Positions 45,082 to 53,829 of a DNA stretch of 64,000 bases are shown here, piece after piece. This DNA is from Thermotoga sp. KOL6 (lineage in GTDB: Bacteria > Thermotogota > Thermotogae > Thermotogales > Thermotogaceae): assembly GCF_002866025.1 (NCBI RefSeq), contig NZ_LNDE01000001.1, forward strand, positions 310,001-374,000. The letters run 5' to 3'. Numbering within the stretch: position 1 is the stretch's first letter; each line of letters starts with the position of its first letter. The notes beneath the pieces are model-generated. The model saw only the letters and a list, made by a program, of their open reading frames with translations. It was not told where the DNA came from and did no database searches. Both the position numbers and the translations under genes were made by a program.

Positions 45082-46956
45082 TCACCGCCCAAAAATTAGA
45101 GATTTTATGTCTTCAAAACATATCGAATAATTCGGTATTATCACATCTGCTTTCGCTCTTAAAAGTCTTTCAACCTTTTTCATATCCCATGTATTTCTCT
45201 TGTATTCATCACAAGCAACACCTAATGTTAAAGCCTTGTACTTCCATCCAATCATAATTTCAACAGGGCCATCTCCGACTACAAGGAGTTCTCCCTCATT
45301 AAGATTAAATTCGTTTACTATCCTTTCTATAATTTCCCTTTTAGAGATTTCTTTCCTCTCATTCACCTTTTCCTCTAAAGAATCGAAATAATCATAAACT
45401 TCTAGGAATTTCGCTTCTTCTACAACATCCGATTTATCTGTTCCAGAAGCAAGAAACAACTTAATGCCTTTGTTCTTTAACAATCTTAGAAAATCTATGA
45501 TGCCTTCTACTAAATAGTCTTGTTTTTTCTTCTTTCCATTAGTGATTTCCCGCATCCTTTTTTTCACAATTTCTTTCAATCTTTTCGTGTAGATTTTCTT
45601 GTACTCGGGAAAAGGCAATATTTCCTTTTCTGGAACCAAACCATATCCTCGAACAAGCTTTTCCAGGACTTTCATTTGAATAGAGGTTCTAACACCAGTG
45701 CTTCTATTTATTAAATTGTCCACTCTATCTGATATATCTCGATAAAGAGCATCAGGTATTTTCCTATTACCCATAATTGATTCCACCATAACTTCTTTCA
45801 TAACGCTTTCCCATCCTCGTCTCAATAAAGAAATTGTTCCATCAAAATCGAAAAGAGCTACTTTTACATTTTTCTTCTTCAGTCTTTCAAAATTCAGCAC
45901 AACTGTGTTTTCATTTTTGAGGGAAACAAACGGAACTTTCTCATAATTGTCCAGCAAGATATTCCATGTGATTTTCCCCGTCCTCGGCTGTTGAACGCAA
46001 ATACTTCCACAATTGATTCCCAAATCCAATGCTTTTTGAAAATCACGACTTTGCAGAAAGTTTAAAACGAAACAACTGGTAAAAGCGTCTCCTGCTCCGC
46101 AAACATCGATAACATTTACCTTTTTGGAAGGCATTCTGAAAAGACAACCCTTTTCATTGATACCAACTGCTCCTTCATTTGACAAGGTGATCACGATAGG
46201 GTTTTTGAATTTTTCAAACAGTTTTTTACCATACACTTGGGAACAGAGTACTGGAGCCACTTTACACGTTTCTTCAACAGTTTCATCAAAAATTTCTTTG
46301 GCTATGTTGGATAATTCCTTAATGTTACATTTGATCATACAAAAATCCAAAAAATCTGTTGCCTTCTTTCTTGAATCGGCTATGAAAAGCTTTTTTGGAT
46401 ATTTTCTTTTAAGATCACGCAGATGGTTTATGACCCTAACACTGAATGTTCTAAATTTACCAGTCTCATATTGATCTATCAACAATACCGAATCTACTTC
46501 ATCCATCAAAAAATTTAATCTTTCTATCAACATATCTTCTTCATCTTTTGTGATAGGAAAGAAATCATACCTGTCAATCCTTGGCTTATCTTCTTTCATG
46601 GTTTCGGAATTGAAGAATTTTGTGTAAAATCTAGTCACTCTTTGGGGTGATACGATCATATGAGAAGTTTCGATATTCAGATTTTTCAAGCAGTCGAGCA
46701 AGACTCTCCCTTCTTCATCATCACCAATTATCCCCAGCACATAAACTTTTGCCCCTAGCATGGCCATATTTTTTGCAACGTTTCCTGCAGCTCCTGGAGA
46801 TGGTTCATATTCCGTAACCACGATTGGAGTTATACCGGTTTCCAAGCTTGGTTCCCCAAGTTTTGGATCGTAAATATAATACTTGTCCAGAAAGAAATCT
46901 CCCACAACGAGTATTTTCAGGTTTTCAAATCCTTTCAAGATTTCGTTTGTTTCCAT
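45082..46956 (-). CDS. HldE-type PfkB sugar kinase fused to HAD phosphatase
   Basis: A 624-residue fusion. Residues 1-345 are a PfkB/ribokinase-fold kinase closest in pattern to the kinase half of HldE/RfaE (VVGDFFLDKYY, PSPGAAGNVAKNMAMLGA, catalytic GAGD at 287-290). Residues about 362-624 are a HAD hydrolase with a helical cap: motif I FDFDGT (369-374), motif II ASGT, motif IV GDGPVEI. In heptose-nucleotide synthesis a heptose-7-phosphate kinase and a bisphosphate phosphatase (GmhB) act in succession, so the fusion could join these steps; but the HAD half is not GmhB-like (no DRDGV). Last gene of the operon; RBS GAGGTG. Confidence 0.82.
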   Translation of the reverse strand: METNEILKGFENLKILVVGDFFLDKYYIYDPKLGEPSLETGITPIVVTEYEPSPGAAGNVAKNMAMLGAKVYVLGIIGDDEEGRVLLDCLKNLNIETSHMIVSPQRVTRFYTKFFNSETMKEDKPRIDRYDFFPITKDEEDMLIERLNFLMDEVDSVLLIDQYETGKFRTFSVRVINHLRDLKRKYPKKLFIADSRKKATDFLDFCMIKCNIKELSNIAKEIFDETVEETCKVAPVLCSQVYGKKLFEKFKNPIVITLSNEGAVGINEKGCLFRMPSKKVNVIDVCGAGDAFTSCFVLNFLQSRDFQKALDLGINCGSICVQQPRTGKITWNILLDNYEKVPFVSLKNENTVVLNFERLKKKNVKVALFDFDGTISLLRRGWESVMKEVMVESIMGNRKIPDALYRDISDRVDNLINRSTGVRTSIQMKVLEKLVRGYGLVPEKEILPFPEYKKIYTKRLKEIVKKRMREITNGKKKKQDYLVEGIIDFLRLLKNKGIKLFLASGTDKSDVVEEAKFLEVYDYFDSLEEKVNERKEISKREIIERIVNEFNLNEGELLVVGDGPVEIMIGWKYKALTLGVACDEYKRNTWDMKKVERLLRAKADVIIPNYSICFEDIKSLIFGR

Positions 46957-46967
46957 ACACTTTCACC

Positions 46968-47981
46968 TCAACCAATACTCCTATGAAGATATTCCCAAAG
47001 TGCAATCAAAGTTTCTCGATGATCTCCTTGGACGTAGACTCCCTCCCCCTCGAAAGCTTTCGGAATTCTAACTACGACACTCTTTATGTCTCTAAAGTAA
47101 TACACGGGATTTCTTTCGTCACCAATTTCCACAGGCCTTACGGACTCAACTGGCTTCATATCGAAAACCGCTGTAAAAAGTTTGGAAGGAGGAGAACCCA
47201 CATTCGCAGCCATCGATACTGCCTTCAGAAAATTCTCAACACCTATAACTTGGGAACCTATTAGAATACATACTCCTTCCTTTAAATGTGAAACTGTCTC
47301 TGCTAGTATGAGAAAATCACGAGCAGAACATCCTCCCGCTGCTTCACCTGAGAAAGAAGGATGCATATGAACAATGTCCGCGCCTATAGCAATATGAACA
47401 GTCAGAGGTACGTTATTTTTGTAAGAATTGTAAACAACCGAGATTTCTTTATGAGGAAATTCCAATTTACCAAATGATGGAAGCGTCAATTCATCAGAAA
47501 GCAACATTCCTATAGTTTCACCGTACCCAAGTTTCCGTTTGTTTCCTTCATTGATTGCTTCGTTTATAATATCTGCGGTTTCCTTTGCAAAGCCAAACTT
47601 CCCTTCTCCCAAAGCATTAGGGATGCTTTCAGATGTTTTCCCCACAAGAGCCAATTCAAGGTCATGGATTATGAACGCACCATTTACCGCTATATGATCA
47701 ACCAAACCATTTTTTATGAGCCATATCAAAAATGTTCCAAGGCCATTTTTTATTATGTGTGCTCCTGAAATTATCAGAATTTTTTTGTTTTTTTCTTTTG
47801 CTTCCAAAATTTTTTCGGCAACTTTTTTGATCGTATTATCGAGTTTTTCACTTAAATTTGGTACCTTCACTTTTTCCAAATCAACAAGATCCTTCAGGCT
47901 AACTTTCGAAGGTCTTTCAAAGAGAGAATATCTTTTCAATCTTGAAGTATCAAAGATGCGCCAGCGCCCTTTGTATTCCAT
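46968..47981 (-). CDS. Unknown protein, weakly deoxyhypusine-synthase-like
   Basis: A 337-residue soluble protein. No firm family call. Visible blocks: ILIISGAHIIKNGLG (about 68-82), VNGAFIIHDLELALVGKTSE (about 99-118), GETIGMLL, HIAIGADIVHMHPSFSGEAAGG (split, about 197-218) and CILIGSQVIGVENFLKAVSMAANVG. The Rossmann-like glycine spacing and HD in a strand-loop recall deoxyhypusine synthase, and similar proteins are sometimes so named, but deoxyhypusine chemistry is not expected in bacteria. Its place between GmhA-like and HldE-like genes suggests an enzyme acting on a sugar phosphate. RBS GGGAGG is rather far from the ATG. Confidence 0.7.
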   Translation of the reverse strand: MEYKGRWRIFDTSRLKRYSLFERPSKVSLKDLVDLEKVKVPNLSEKLDNTIKKVAEKILEAKEKNKKILIISGAHIIKNGLGTFLIWLIKNGLVDHIAVNGAFIIHDLELALVGKTSESIPNALGEGKFGFAKETADIINEAINEGNKRKLGYGETIGMLLSDELTLPSFGKLEFPHKEISVVYNSYKNNVPLTVHIAIGADIVHMHPSFSGEAAGGCSARDFLILAETVSHLKEGVCILIGSQVIGVENFLKAVSMAANVGSPPSKLFTAVFDMKPVESVRPVEIGDERNPVYYFRDIKSVVVRIPKAFEGEGVYVQGDHRETLIALWEYLHRSIG

Positions 47982-47990
47982 GATTTACGA

Positions 47991-48563
47991 TCAACCTCCC
48001 ATGAGTTCTTCCACAATTTGAGCCAAAACGTGTCCTAAAGTTATATGGGTTTCTTGAATCCGTGGGGTATCAGAACTTGGAACTACGAAGAGATAATCAC
48101 AGTATTTCTTCATGGATTTTCCTATTTCCCCCGTGAAACCGATTGTCAAAGCCCCTATTTCCTTTGCCCTTTCAAGAGCTCTGATAACGTTCTGGGATTT
48201 CCCACTTGTACTTATTCCCACAACAACGTCTTTTTCGGTTGCGAAAGCTTCTATTTGTCTCACAAATGTGTTTTCAAAACCAAAATCGTTTCCAATCTCT
48301 GTAAGCAAAGCCCCGTTAGCATTTAAACAAATAGCAGGTATTGGATTTCTTACTTTGTAAAATTTCCCAACCAGTTCTAACGCTATATGTTGAGCATCAC
48401 ATGCGCTTCCACCGTTACCCATGAGGATAACTTTTCCTCCAGATTTCACTTTTTCAACAATTCTCCGGGCAACTTCCAGTATCATACCGGCAAATTCCTC
48501 GGCAAATTTTCTTTTGATCTCAGAACTTTCAAGAAATATCTCTCTGATCCTCTTCTCATCCAT
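47991..48563 (-). CDS. gmhA: Phosphoheptose isomerase-like SIS protein (GmhA family)
   Basis: A 190-residue SIS-domain protein. GmhA family features: MGNGGSACDAQHIALELVGKF (split), VGISTSGKSQNVIRALERAK, and C-terminal RIQETHITLGHVLAQIVEE with the conserved Gln-Glu/His pair. Family reaction: sedoheptulose 7-phosphate to D-glycero-D-manno-heptose 7-phosphate. ATG at 48563 follows GAGGTG by six bases. Isomerisation of another ketose phosphate is possible given the sugar-importer context. Confidence 0.88.
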   Translation of the reverse strand: MDEKRIREIFLESSEIKRKFAEEFAGMILEVARRIVEKVKSGGKVILMGNGGSACDAQHIALELVGKFYKVRNPIPAICLNANGALLTEIGNDFGFENTFVRQIEAFATEKDVVVGISTSGKSQNVIRALERAKEIGALTIGFTGEIGKSMKKYCDYLFVVPSSDTPRIQETHITLGHVLAQIVEELMGG

Positions 48564-48573
48564 AGAGATCACC

Positions 48574-49488
48574 TCAATATTCGATGTTCTTCCAAGCAAA
48601 TTGCGCAATTAAGAGAGCTGCTATGTCCCCCAATCTATCCTTCAGTTCGCTACGAACGATCCTGCAAACTTTCCTTGAATTTGACAAAGCTTCTTTCTCT
48701 ACAACTTCAAAAGCCTTTTCTAACCAAATTTGTGGAAGTCTCCAACTCAGATTTCCAAGAACTATGGCATCAGGATTAAAAATATCTATAAGAATGGCAA
48801 TACCGATACCAAGGTATTTTCCACTTTCTTTTAAAACTTCTATTGCATACTTATTTCCCTTGAAAGCTTGATCTGCTATCTCTTTGGTGGTCACATTCTC
48901 TTCGAAAATTTCTGGAAACATGAAATGAGCAAGCTTCGCTATACCTTTTCCGCTGCAGAAGGATTCCCAGGATCCCTCTTTTCCATAAACAATGGGGCCT
49001 TTCTCTGCTACACGAATGTGTCCAACCTCACCTGCAAAGCCTGTTGCTCCTCTGTAAAGTTTCCCGTCTATGATCAATCCTGCTCCAAGTCCCGTTCCAA
49101 GGGTAAGAAATATCATGTTTTTACAACCTCGTCCGGCTCCATATTTCCACTCTGCAAGAGCACAGGCTTTGGCATCATGTTCCACTTTTACAGGGCACTT
49201 AAAGATCTTCTCCAAAACTCCTTTTAAATTAACCTCCCCCCACGGAAGATGTGGAGGATTAAAGATAACCCCCTTTTCAGCGTCAAGAGGTCCCCCTATA
49301 GAAACACCTATGGCGTCTATTCCGTATCCTTTTACTATATCTTTAGCTTTACGTAATAACCGTTCAAGGAAATTTTTAAAACCTTTCTCTGGGTTGGTTT
49401 GAAAGGTTACTTTCTCAAGTATCTCGAGTTTTTCATTACCAACGATCACGGATGTCTTCGTTCCGCCTATATCAAAACCAATAAACAC
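48574..49488 (-). CDS. ROK family sugar kinase
   Basis: A 304-residue kinase with ATP site DIGGTKT near the N-terminus, catalytic Asp in VEHDAKACALAEWKYG, and GTGLGAGLIIDGKLYRG / GFAGEVGHI. The usual ROK CxCGxxGC zinc motif is replaced (KEGSWESFCSGKG), which occurs in some sugar kinases. GTG at 49488 is six bases after GAGGTG. Probably phosphorylates the sugar brought in by the adjacent ABC importer; identity unknown. Confidence 0.88.
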   Translation of the reverse strand: MFIGFDIGGTKTSVIVGNEKLEILEKVTFQTNPEKGFKNFLERLLRKAKDIVKGYGIDAIGVSIGGPLDAEKGVIFNPPHLPWGEVNLKGVLEKIFKCPVKVEHDAKACALAEWKYGAGRGCKNMIFLTLGTGLGAGLIIDGKLYRGATGFAGEVGHIRVAEKGPIVYGKEGSWESFCSGKGIAKLAHFMFPEIFEENVTTKEIADQAFKGNKYAIEVLKESGKYLGIGIAILIDIFNPDAIVLGNLSWRLPQIWLEKAFEVVEKEALSNSRKVCRIVRSELKDRLGDIAALLIAQFAWKNIEY

Positions 49489-49501
49489 AATTTTCACCTC
49501 G

Positions 49502-50320
49502 TTACTCTTTCATAGCACCTGCTATAAGACCTTTTATAAAGAATTTTCCAAAGAAAAGAAGAACTAGTATACCTGGAATCGAAACGATGGCTGCACCTGC
49601 CATCAACATATTCCACTGTGCAACGTACGATCCTTTCAACCCTGCCACTACTGGTATAGCCAAACGAGTTGTAGGATCTCTACTCAAGGACAGAGCTATT
49701 ATGAATTCGTTCCATATGTTAACGAAACTTAATACAGCAGCAGACATTAAACCAGATACAGAAATTGGTATAAGAATTTTGAAGTAAAAAATAACAGGCC
49801 CACATCCATCTAAAAAAGCAGCTTCCTGCAGTTCTTTAGGAATGGTTCTGAAAAACAGGGAAGTTATTAAAGTGGCCATAGGAGTGTTTAGAATAACGTA
49901 TGAAAGAATCATCCCTGATAATGTGTTAAAAAGGCCAAGAGAAACTATCAATCTAGTTAAAGGAATTAGGAATATTTGATAGGGCAGAAATGTAACGATT
50001 GCAATCATAAAGAACAAACCATTTCTTCCTTTAAATTTGAATCTGGCTAAAGCATAACCACTCCAAGAGCCGATAAACACCGTTATAAAAGTGGCGCATA
50101 GGCTTACAATAAAGCTGTTTTTTAAGGGAAGTTTAAGAATATTAAAAGCTTGCTTCCAATTTTCAAATTGGAACCTTGTAGGAAAAGAAAGATAGTGACC
50201 GGTACTTACTTCAGCTAATGTTTTGAACGATGTAGTAAACATAACATAAACTGGTAGAATCCATGCGATTGCAAGGAAAACAATTATCACAATGATAACA
50301 GCATTTTTTAAAATATTCAT
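49502..50320 (-). CDS. Sugar ABC transporter permease, MalG type
   Basis: A 272-residue permease with six helices and EAA loop EAAFLDGCGPVIFYFKILIP (about 187-206). N-terminal AIAWILPVYVMFTTSFKT is typical of carbohydrate uptake family 1 MalG-like subunits. ATG at 50320 follows GAGGA; the upstream gene overlaps by four bases. Confidence 0.93.
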   Translation of the reverse strand: MNILKNAVIIVIIVFLAIAWILPVYVMFTTSFKTLAEVSTGHYLSFPTRFQFENWKQAFNILKLPLKNSFIVSLCATFITVFIGSWSGYALARFKFKGRNGLFFMIAIVTFLPYQIFLIPLTRLIVSLGLFNTLSGMILSYVILNTPMATLITSLFFRTIPKELQEAAFLDGCGPVIFYFKILIPISVSGLMSAAVLSFVNIWNEFIIALSLSRDPTTRLAIPVVAGLKGSYVAQWNMLMAGAAIVSIPGILVLLFFGKFFIKGLIAGAMKE

Positions 50321-51189
50321 TCCTCTATCCACCTCGCCATCATCCACTTTGATAAAGGAATTAAAATAACTATAGACAACATCAAAATAACAACTGCAAC
50401 GGCGGCTCCCATTCCAACAAGAAGCTGTCTGAAAGTTATCCTATACATTAAATAAGGCAGAACCTCCGTTGCATACCCTGGCCCACCTCTCGTCATTATC
50501 CAAACCAAATCAAAGACTTTAAGAGTATAAAGAACTAATAGAGAAAATATTATCAATGTAGCGTGCCCTATTTCAGGGACCACGATATGAAAAAATATCT
50601 GACGCATATTGGCACCATCAACTTTTGCAGCTTCTATATGCTCCCTAGGGATTTCTCTTATGGCAGCCGTGTAAAGAACTAAAGCAAATCCCAAATTTTG
50701 CCATATACCTGCAACTATCATGCAATATACAGCAAGCTTTGGATCTGCTATCCATCCTGCTTTGAAATTGCTTAGATTAACAAGATCGAGTATTGAATTT
50801 AAAACACCCGATTGAGGATCGAAAAACCACGCCCATAGTGTCCCAGCAACAATTGGAGCCACCACTAGAGGGTAAAGATATATAGGCCGTACTATTCTGG
50901 AAATGCTAGGGAAGAGCTCCAAAAGATAAGCCAATATCATCCCAAACACACCAGTTGGTACCACAAAAACCACTAGCCAGATTATATTGTTTTTCATATT
51001 TACCCAGAATCTTGGCATACTAAAAAGTAATTTGTAATTCTTAAATCCAGCAAATTTCCATGTTGGATTCATACCAACCCAATCTGTCATTGAAACTACA
51101 ACAGTCCAAAGTAACATGTAATAAAGAACTCCAATTATTACAAAAGCGGGCAATAAGAAGAAGAAAATAGTTCTTCTGCTGACTCTTAT
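50317..51189 (-). CDS. Sugar ABC transporter permease, MalF/UgpA type, proposed ATA start
   Basis: A permease of about 290 residues: six helices and EAA loop EAAKVDGANMRQIFFHIVVP (about 207-226). The only conventional starts (TTG at 51246 and 51222) lie in the intergenic hairpin. AAGGAGGG stands six bases before an ATA at 51189, which places the start just before RVSRRTIFFFLLPAF, the usual N-terminus for this family. The start is therefore proposed as ATA; identity as MalF-type permease is firm. Confidence 0.88.
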   Translation of the reverse strand: MRVSRRTIFFFLLPAFVIIGVLYYMLLWTVVVSMTDWVGMNPTWKFAGFKNYKLLFSMPRFWVNMKNNIIWLVVFVVPTGVFGMILAYLLELFPSISRIVRPIYLYPLVVAPIVAGTLWAWFFDPQSGVLNSILDLVNLSNFKAGWIADPKLAVYCMIVAGIWQNLGFALVLYTAAIREIPREHIEAAKVDGANMRQIFFHIVVPEIGHATLIIFSLLVLYTLKVFDLVWIMTRGGPGYATEVLPYLMYRITFRQLLVGMGAAVAVVILMLSIVILIPLSKWMMARWIEE

Positions 51190-51222
51190 AAATCTCCCTC
51201 CTTTCTCACCTAACCTTAACAA

Positions 51223-51246
51223 TTGAGGGGGAGAAATCCCCCTCAA
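51223..51246 (-). terminator. Intercistronic hairpin after the binding-protein gene
   Basis: Perfect 9-bp stem (51223-51231 with 51238-51246), 6-base loop, between the binding-protein stop and the permease ribosome site. No U tract follows on the minus strand, so an mRNA-stabilising stem or weak attenuator is more likely than a terminator. Confidence 0.7.
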
Positions 51247-51271
51247 ATATGAAGATTTTGTGATTGCTATA

Positions 51272-52537
51272 TCACTTTGTTTGCCAATACCACATGCTGT
51301 TTTCCTTTACTTTGTAAAATTTCATAGCGTTATCTATTTGGTTTAATACCCTATCAATATCTGGACTATAGAGGAAATTCACAAGAATGTCCTGATATTC
51401 ACTCAAGAAAGATTCCGGTGCGAGAACACCATGTATAGAACTTGGAACTATCCGAGCATTTCTGAAATCTCTTATGTCTATCCTCCTTACTTCATCAGGA
51501 TATGCTTCCACTGGTACCAGTTTGTGTGGTGCTATAGATCCCTTTATTATTGTAAATTCCTTCTCAGGTTCGGGTTCAGCTATAAACTTTAACCATTTTC
51601 TGGCTGCATCAACATTTTTGGCCTTCTTTGGGAGAGTAAATGTATCCACGATCATTAAGAAAACGTTTGGCTCTGCTGGAAATGGGACAGCCCCCCAATC
51701 AACGCCATATTTTTTACCCGTGGCTATCATATACCCAACCGCAAAATCCCCTATTACCATCATCACCCAATCCTTTCTTCCAAGAGCCTGATCCCAGGTT
51801 TGAGCACTGTGATATGGATAGATATACGGTACAAGTTCTGCAAAATATTCAAAGGCTTTTCTGAGAAGAGGTTCACTTTTGACATCAAGTTGACCTGTAT
51901 AGAACTTTTCATAAATGTCAGGACCACCTACAGATAGCAATATAGTATCAAACAGAAATACAACAGTAAACTTGTCTCTTGTTCCGAGCGTTATAGGCCA
52001 CAAATCCGGTCGTTTTTGTTTTATTGTTTTTGCTACTTCCAAGAGCTCTTCAACGTTCTTAGGTGGTTGTATATTTAATTCGTCGAATATCTTTTTGTTA
52101 TACAACAACCAATTAGCTCGATGGATGCTCATTGGTATCGCGTAGACATGGCCATTAAATGTCACCATCTTTTTCATGAGAGGCGGGAAGTTTTCATCAA
52201 GATTTTGTTCTTTCCAAATATCATCAACAGGTGCTAGGTAGCCACCATCTACATAGTTTTTTAAGTCTGCACCACTAAGCGACTGGAAAGTATCAGGTGG
52301 CATACCAGCTGCGAGAAGCCCCATGAGGACGGTTCTTAATGTGGTGCCCCCTCCTCCAACAATTGGATTTTCAACAATTTCAATGTCTGGATAAGCTTTC
52401 TTGAACAATTCAAATAGTTTGTCTATAGCTTGCCTCTCACCACCAGCCGTCCACCAGTGATAGATTACCAATTTTTCGGAAGCTGAAACCACAAGCATTG
52501 CTGCTATCAAAATGAGTAGAGTTACAAACTTTCTCAT
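51272..52537 (-). CDS. Sugar ABC transporter substrate-binding protein (family 1)
   Basis: A 421-residue exported protein. Signal peptide MRKFVTLLILIAAMLVVSA, then VIYHWWTAGGERQAIDKLFELF and YPDIEIVENPI, typical of CUT1 sugar-binding proteins. No lipobox Cys. Aromatic residues (Trp in YHWWTAGG, WIVLY-like, WGAVPFPAEPNVF) fit a carbohydrate site. Second gene of the operon, 15 bases after the ROK regulator. Confidence 0.92.
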   Translation of the reverse strand: MRKFVTLLILIAAMLVVSASEKLVIYHWWTAGGERQAIDKLFELFKKAYPDIEIVENPIVGGGGTTLRTVLMGLLAAGMPPDTFQSLSGADLKNYVDGGYLAPVDDIWKEQNLDENFPPLMKKMVTFNGHVYAIPMSIHRANWLLYNKKIFDELNIQPPKNVEELLEVAKTIKQKRPDLWPITLGTRDKFTVVFLFDTILLSVGGPDIYEKFYTGQLDVKSEPLLRKAFEYFAELVPYIYPYHSAQTWDQALGRKDWVMMVIGDFAVGYMIATGKKYGVDWGAVPFPAEPNVFLMIVDTFTLPKKAKNVDAARKWLKFIAEPEPEKEFTIIKGSIAPHKLVPVEAYPDEVRRIDIRDFRNARIVPSSIHGVLAPESFLSEYQDILVNFLYSPDIDRVLNQIDNAMKFYKVKENSMWYWQTK

Positions 52538-52552
52538 GAAATATCCCCCCTT

Positions 52553-53749
52553 TTAGTATAGAATGGAGAAAATTCTTTTTGGGCTCGTTTTGTACTCTTT
52601 CATAATAATAAGTTTCTTCAGATACATAACAACAGCATGTGAGGCAGCTCCTAAAGGTATAGCCATATCTCCCAAATGTGAATATTGAATCTTGATCTTC
52701 GTTCCAAAAATTCCGTATTTTTTCACAATTTCTCTTATTTCCTCGATAAAAATATCCCCTAGAAGTTGATATTTTCCTCCTATGAATACATCGGGTATTC
52801 CTAGTGTGTGGACCAATGAAAGAATTAAAAGGCCAAAATCCTTAGCTATCTCTTTTATGAGTTCCTCCGCTTTTTTGTCTCCTTTTTTGACTCTTTCCGT
52901 TATATCCTGTAACTTCGAAATATTGCCATTTATCTCAGATTTTGCTTTCTCAATAACCACATCCATACCGTATGCATCTTCGAAATACACGAAGTTTCCA
53001 TTCCTTTCAAGCAGAATGTGCCCTACCTCTCCTGCATAACCAATCTTTCCACGGTACAGGTGGTTGTCCACAATGATTCCAGCACCTACCCCTTCGCTTA
53101 TATGAATGTATATAAGGTTGTTTATGGTTCTTCCTCCACCGTAACGTTTCTCTCCAAGTGCTGCCATATCTGCGTCATTTTCTATCCAAACGTCTATTCC
53201 GTATTTGTCGTAGAGCAATTGAACAAGGGGAATATTTTCGAAGTTAGAAAACTTAGGAGGCTTCAAAACCATACCTTTTATAGGATCCAAGGGGCCTGGT
53301 ATACCAAGTCCTATTGTCTTCACTTTGAGAGACTCTTTATTTGCTTTTTCTAACAAATTATCGATAACATGCGTGATATTTTTGATGACTTCTTCAGCAT
53401 TTTTCTTTTCAAACACAGGACTCATCTCATATAATAGAAGCTTCCCTTTAGCATCTATGAGGCATCCTATGGCTTGATGTCGAAGCACACCAACACCAAT
53501 TGCATAGAGAGAAGAGGGAATGATCTCTAGGGGTATAGGCTTTCTTCCTGCACCTGGTACGTTTTTCCTCTTTCCCCTTTTCTCTTCTACAAAACCAAGA
53601 TCTATAAATGTTTTCACAACATTTCCAACCGTTGTTCTGGTAAGGCCTGTTATTTCGGATATCTCTGATCTTGATACACTGTGATTCAACAACAACTCTA
53701 AAATTTCAAAAGCATTTCTATATTTTGTTGCTTTTCTCACAGAAAACAT
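52553..53749 (-). CDS. ROK family transcriptional regulator (NagC/XylR type)
   Basis: A 398-residue protein with an N-terminal winged HTH (about 10-65: SRSEISEITGLTRTTVGNVVKTFIDLGFV, split) and a ROK sugar-binding domain (WIENDADMAALGEKRYGGG, GVGAGIIVDNHLYRG, GYAGEVGHILL). The zinc Cys motif is absent. First gene of the sugar operon and presumably autoregulatory: sugar binding would release the operator. RBS GGGAGTG before the ATG. Confidence 0.92.
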   Translation of the reverse strand: MFSVRKATKYRNAFEILELLLNHSVSRSEISEITGLTRTTVGNVVKTFIDLGFVEEKRGKRKNVPGAGRKPIPLEIIPSSLYAIGVGVLRHQAIGCLIDAKGKLLLYEMSPVFEKKNAEEVIKNITHVIDNLLEKANKESLKVKTIGLGIPGPLDPIKGMVLKPPKFSNFENIPLVQLLYDKYGIDVWIENDADMAALGEKRYGGGRTINNLIYIHISEGVGAGIIVDNHLYRGKIGYAGEVGHILLERNGNFVYFEDAYGMDVVIEKAKSEINGNISKLQDITERVKKGDKKAEELIKEIAKDFGLLILSLVHTLGIPDVFIGGKYQLLGDIFIEEIREIVKKYGIFGTKIKIQYSHLGDMAIPLGAASHAVVMYLKKLIIMKEYKTSPKRIFSILY

Positions 53750-53792
53750 AATGTTACACTCCCATTTAATATATAAATTTCATTTACTATTG

Positions 53793-53800
53793 TCTTAAGA
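53793..53800. promoter_or_regulatory. TCTTAAGA palindrome, candidate ROK operator
   Basis: An 8-bp perfect palindrome lying immediately downstream of the -10 on the minus strand, at the likely transcription start. Position fits a repressor operator; no second copy was found, so it is tentative. Confidence 0.3.
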
Positions 53801-53829
53801 AGTGTACCATATATTTAAAATTCTGTCAA
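53801..53829 (-). promoter_or_regulatory. Promoter of the sugar operon
   Basis: Minus strand: perfect -35 TTGACA (complement of 53824-53829), 17-bp spacer, extended -10 TGGTACACT with hexamer TACACT (complement of 53801-53806). It reads into the ROK regulator at 53749. Confidence 0.8.
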
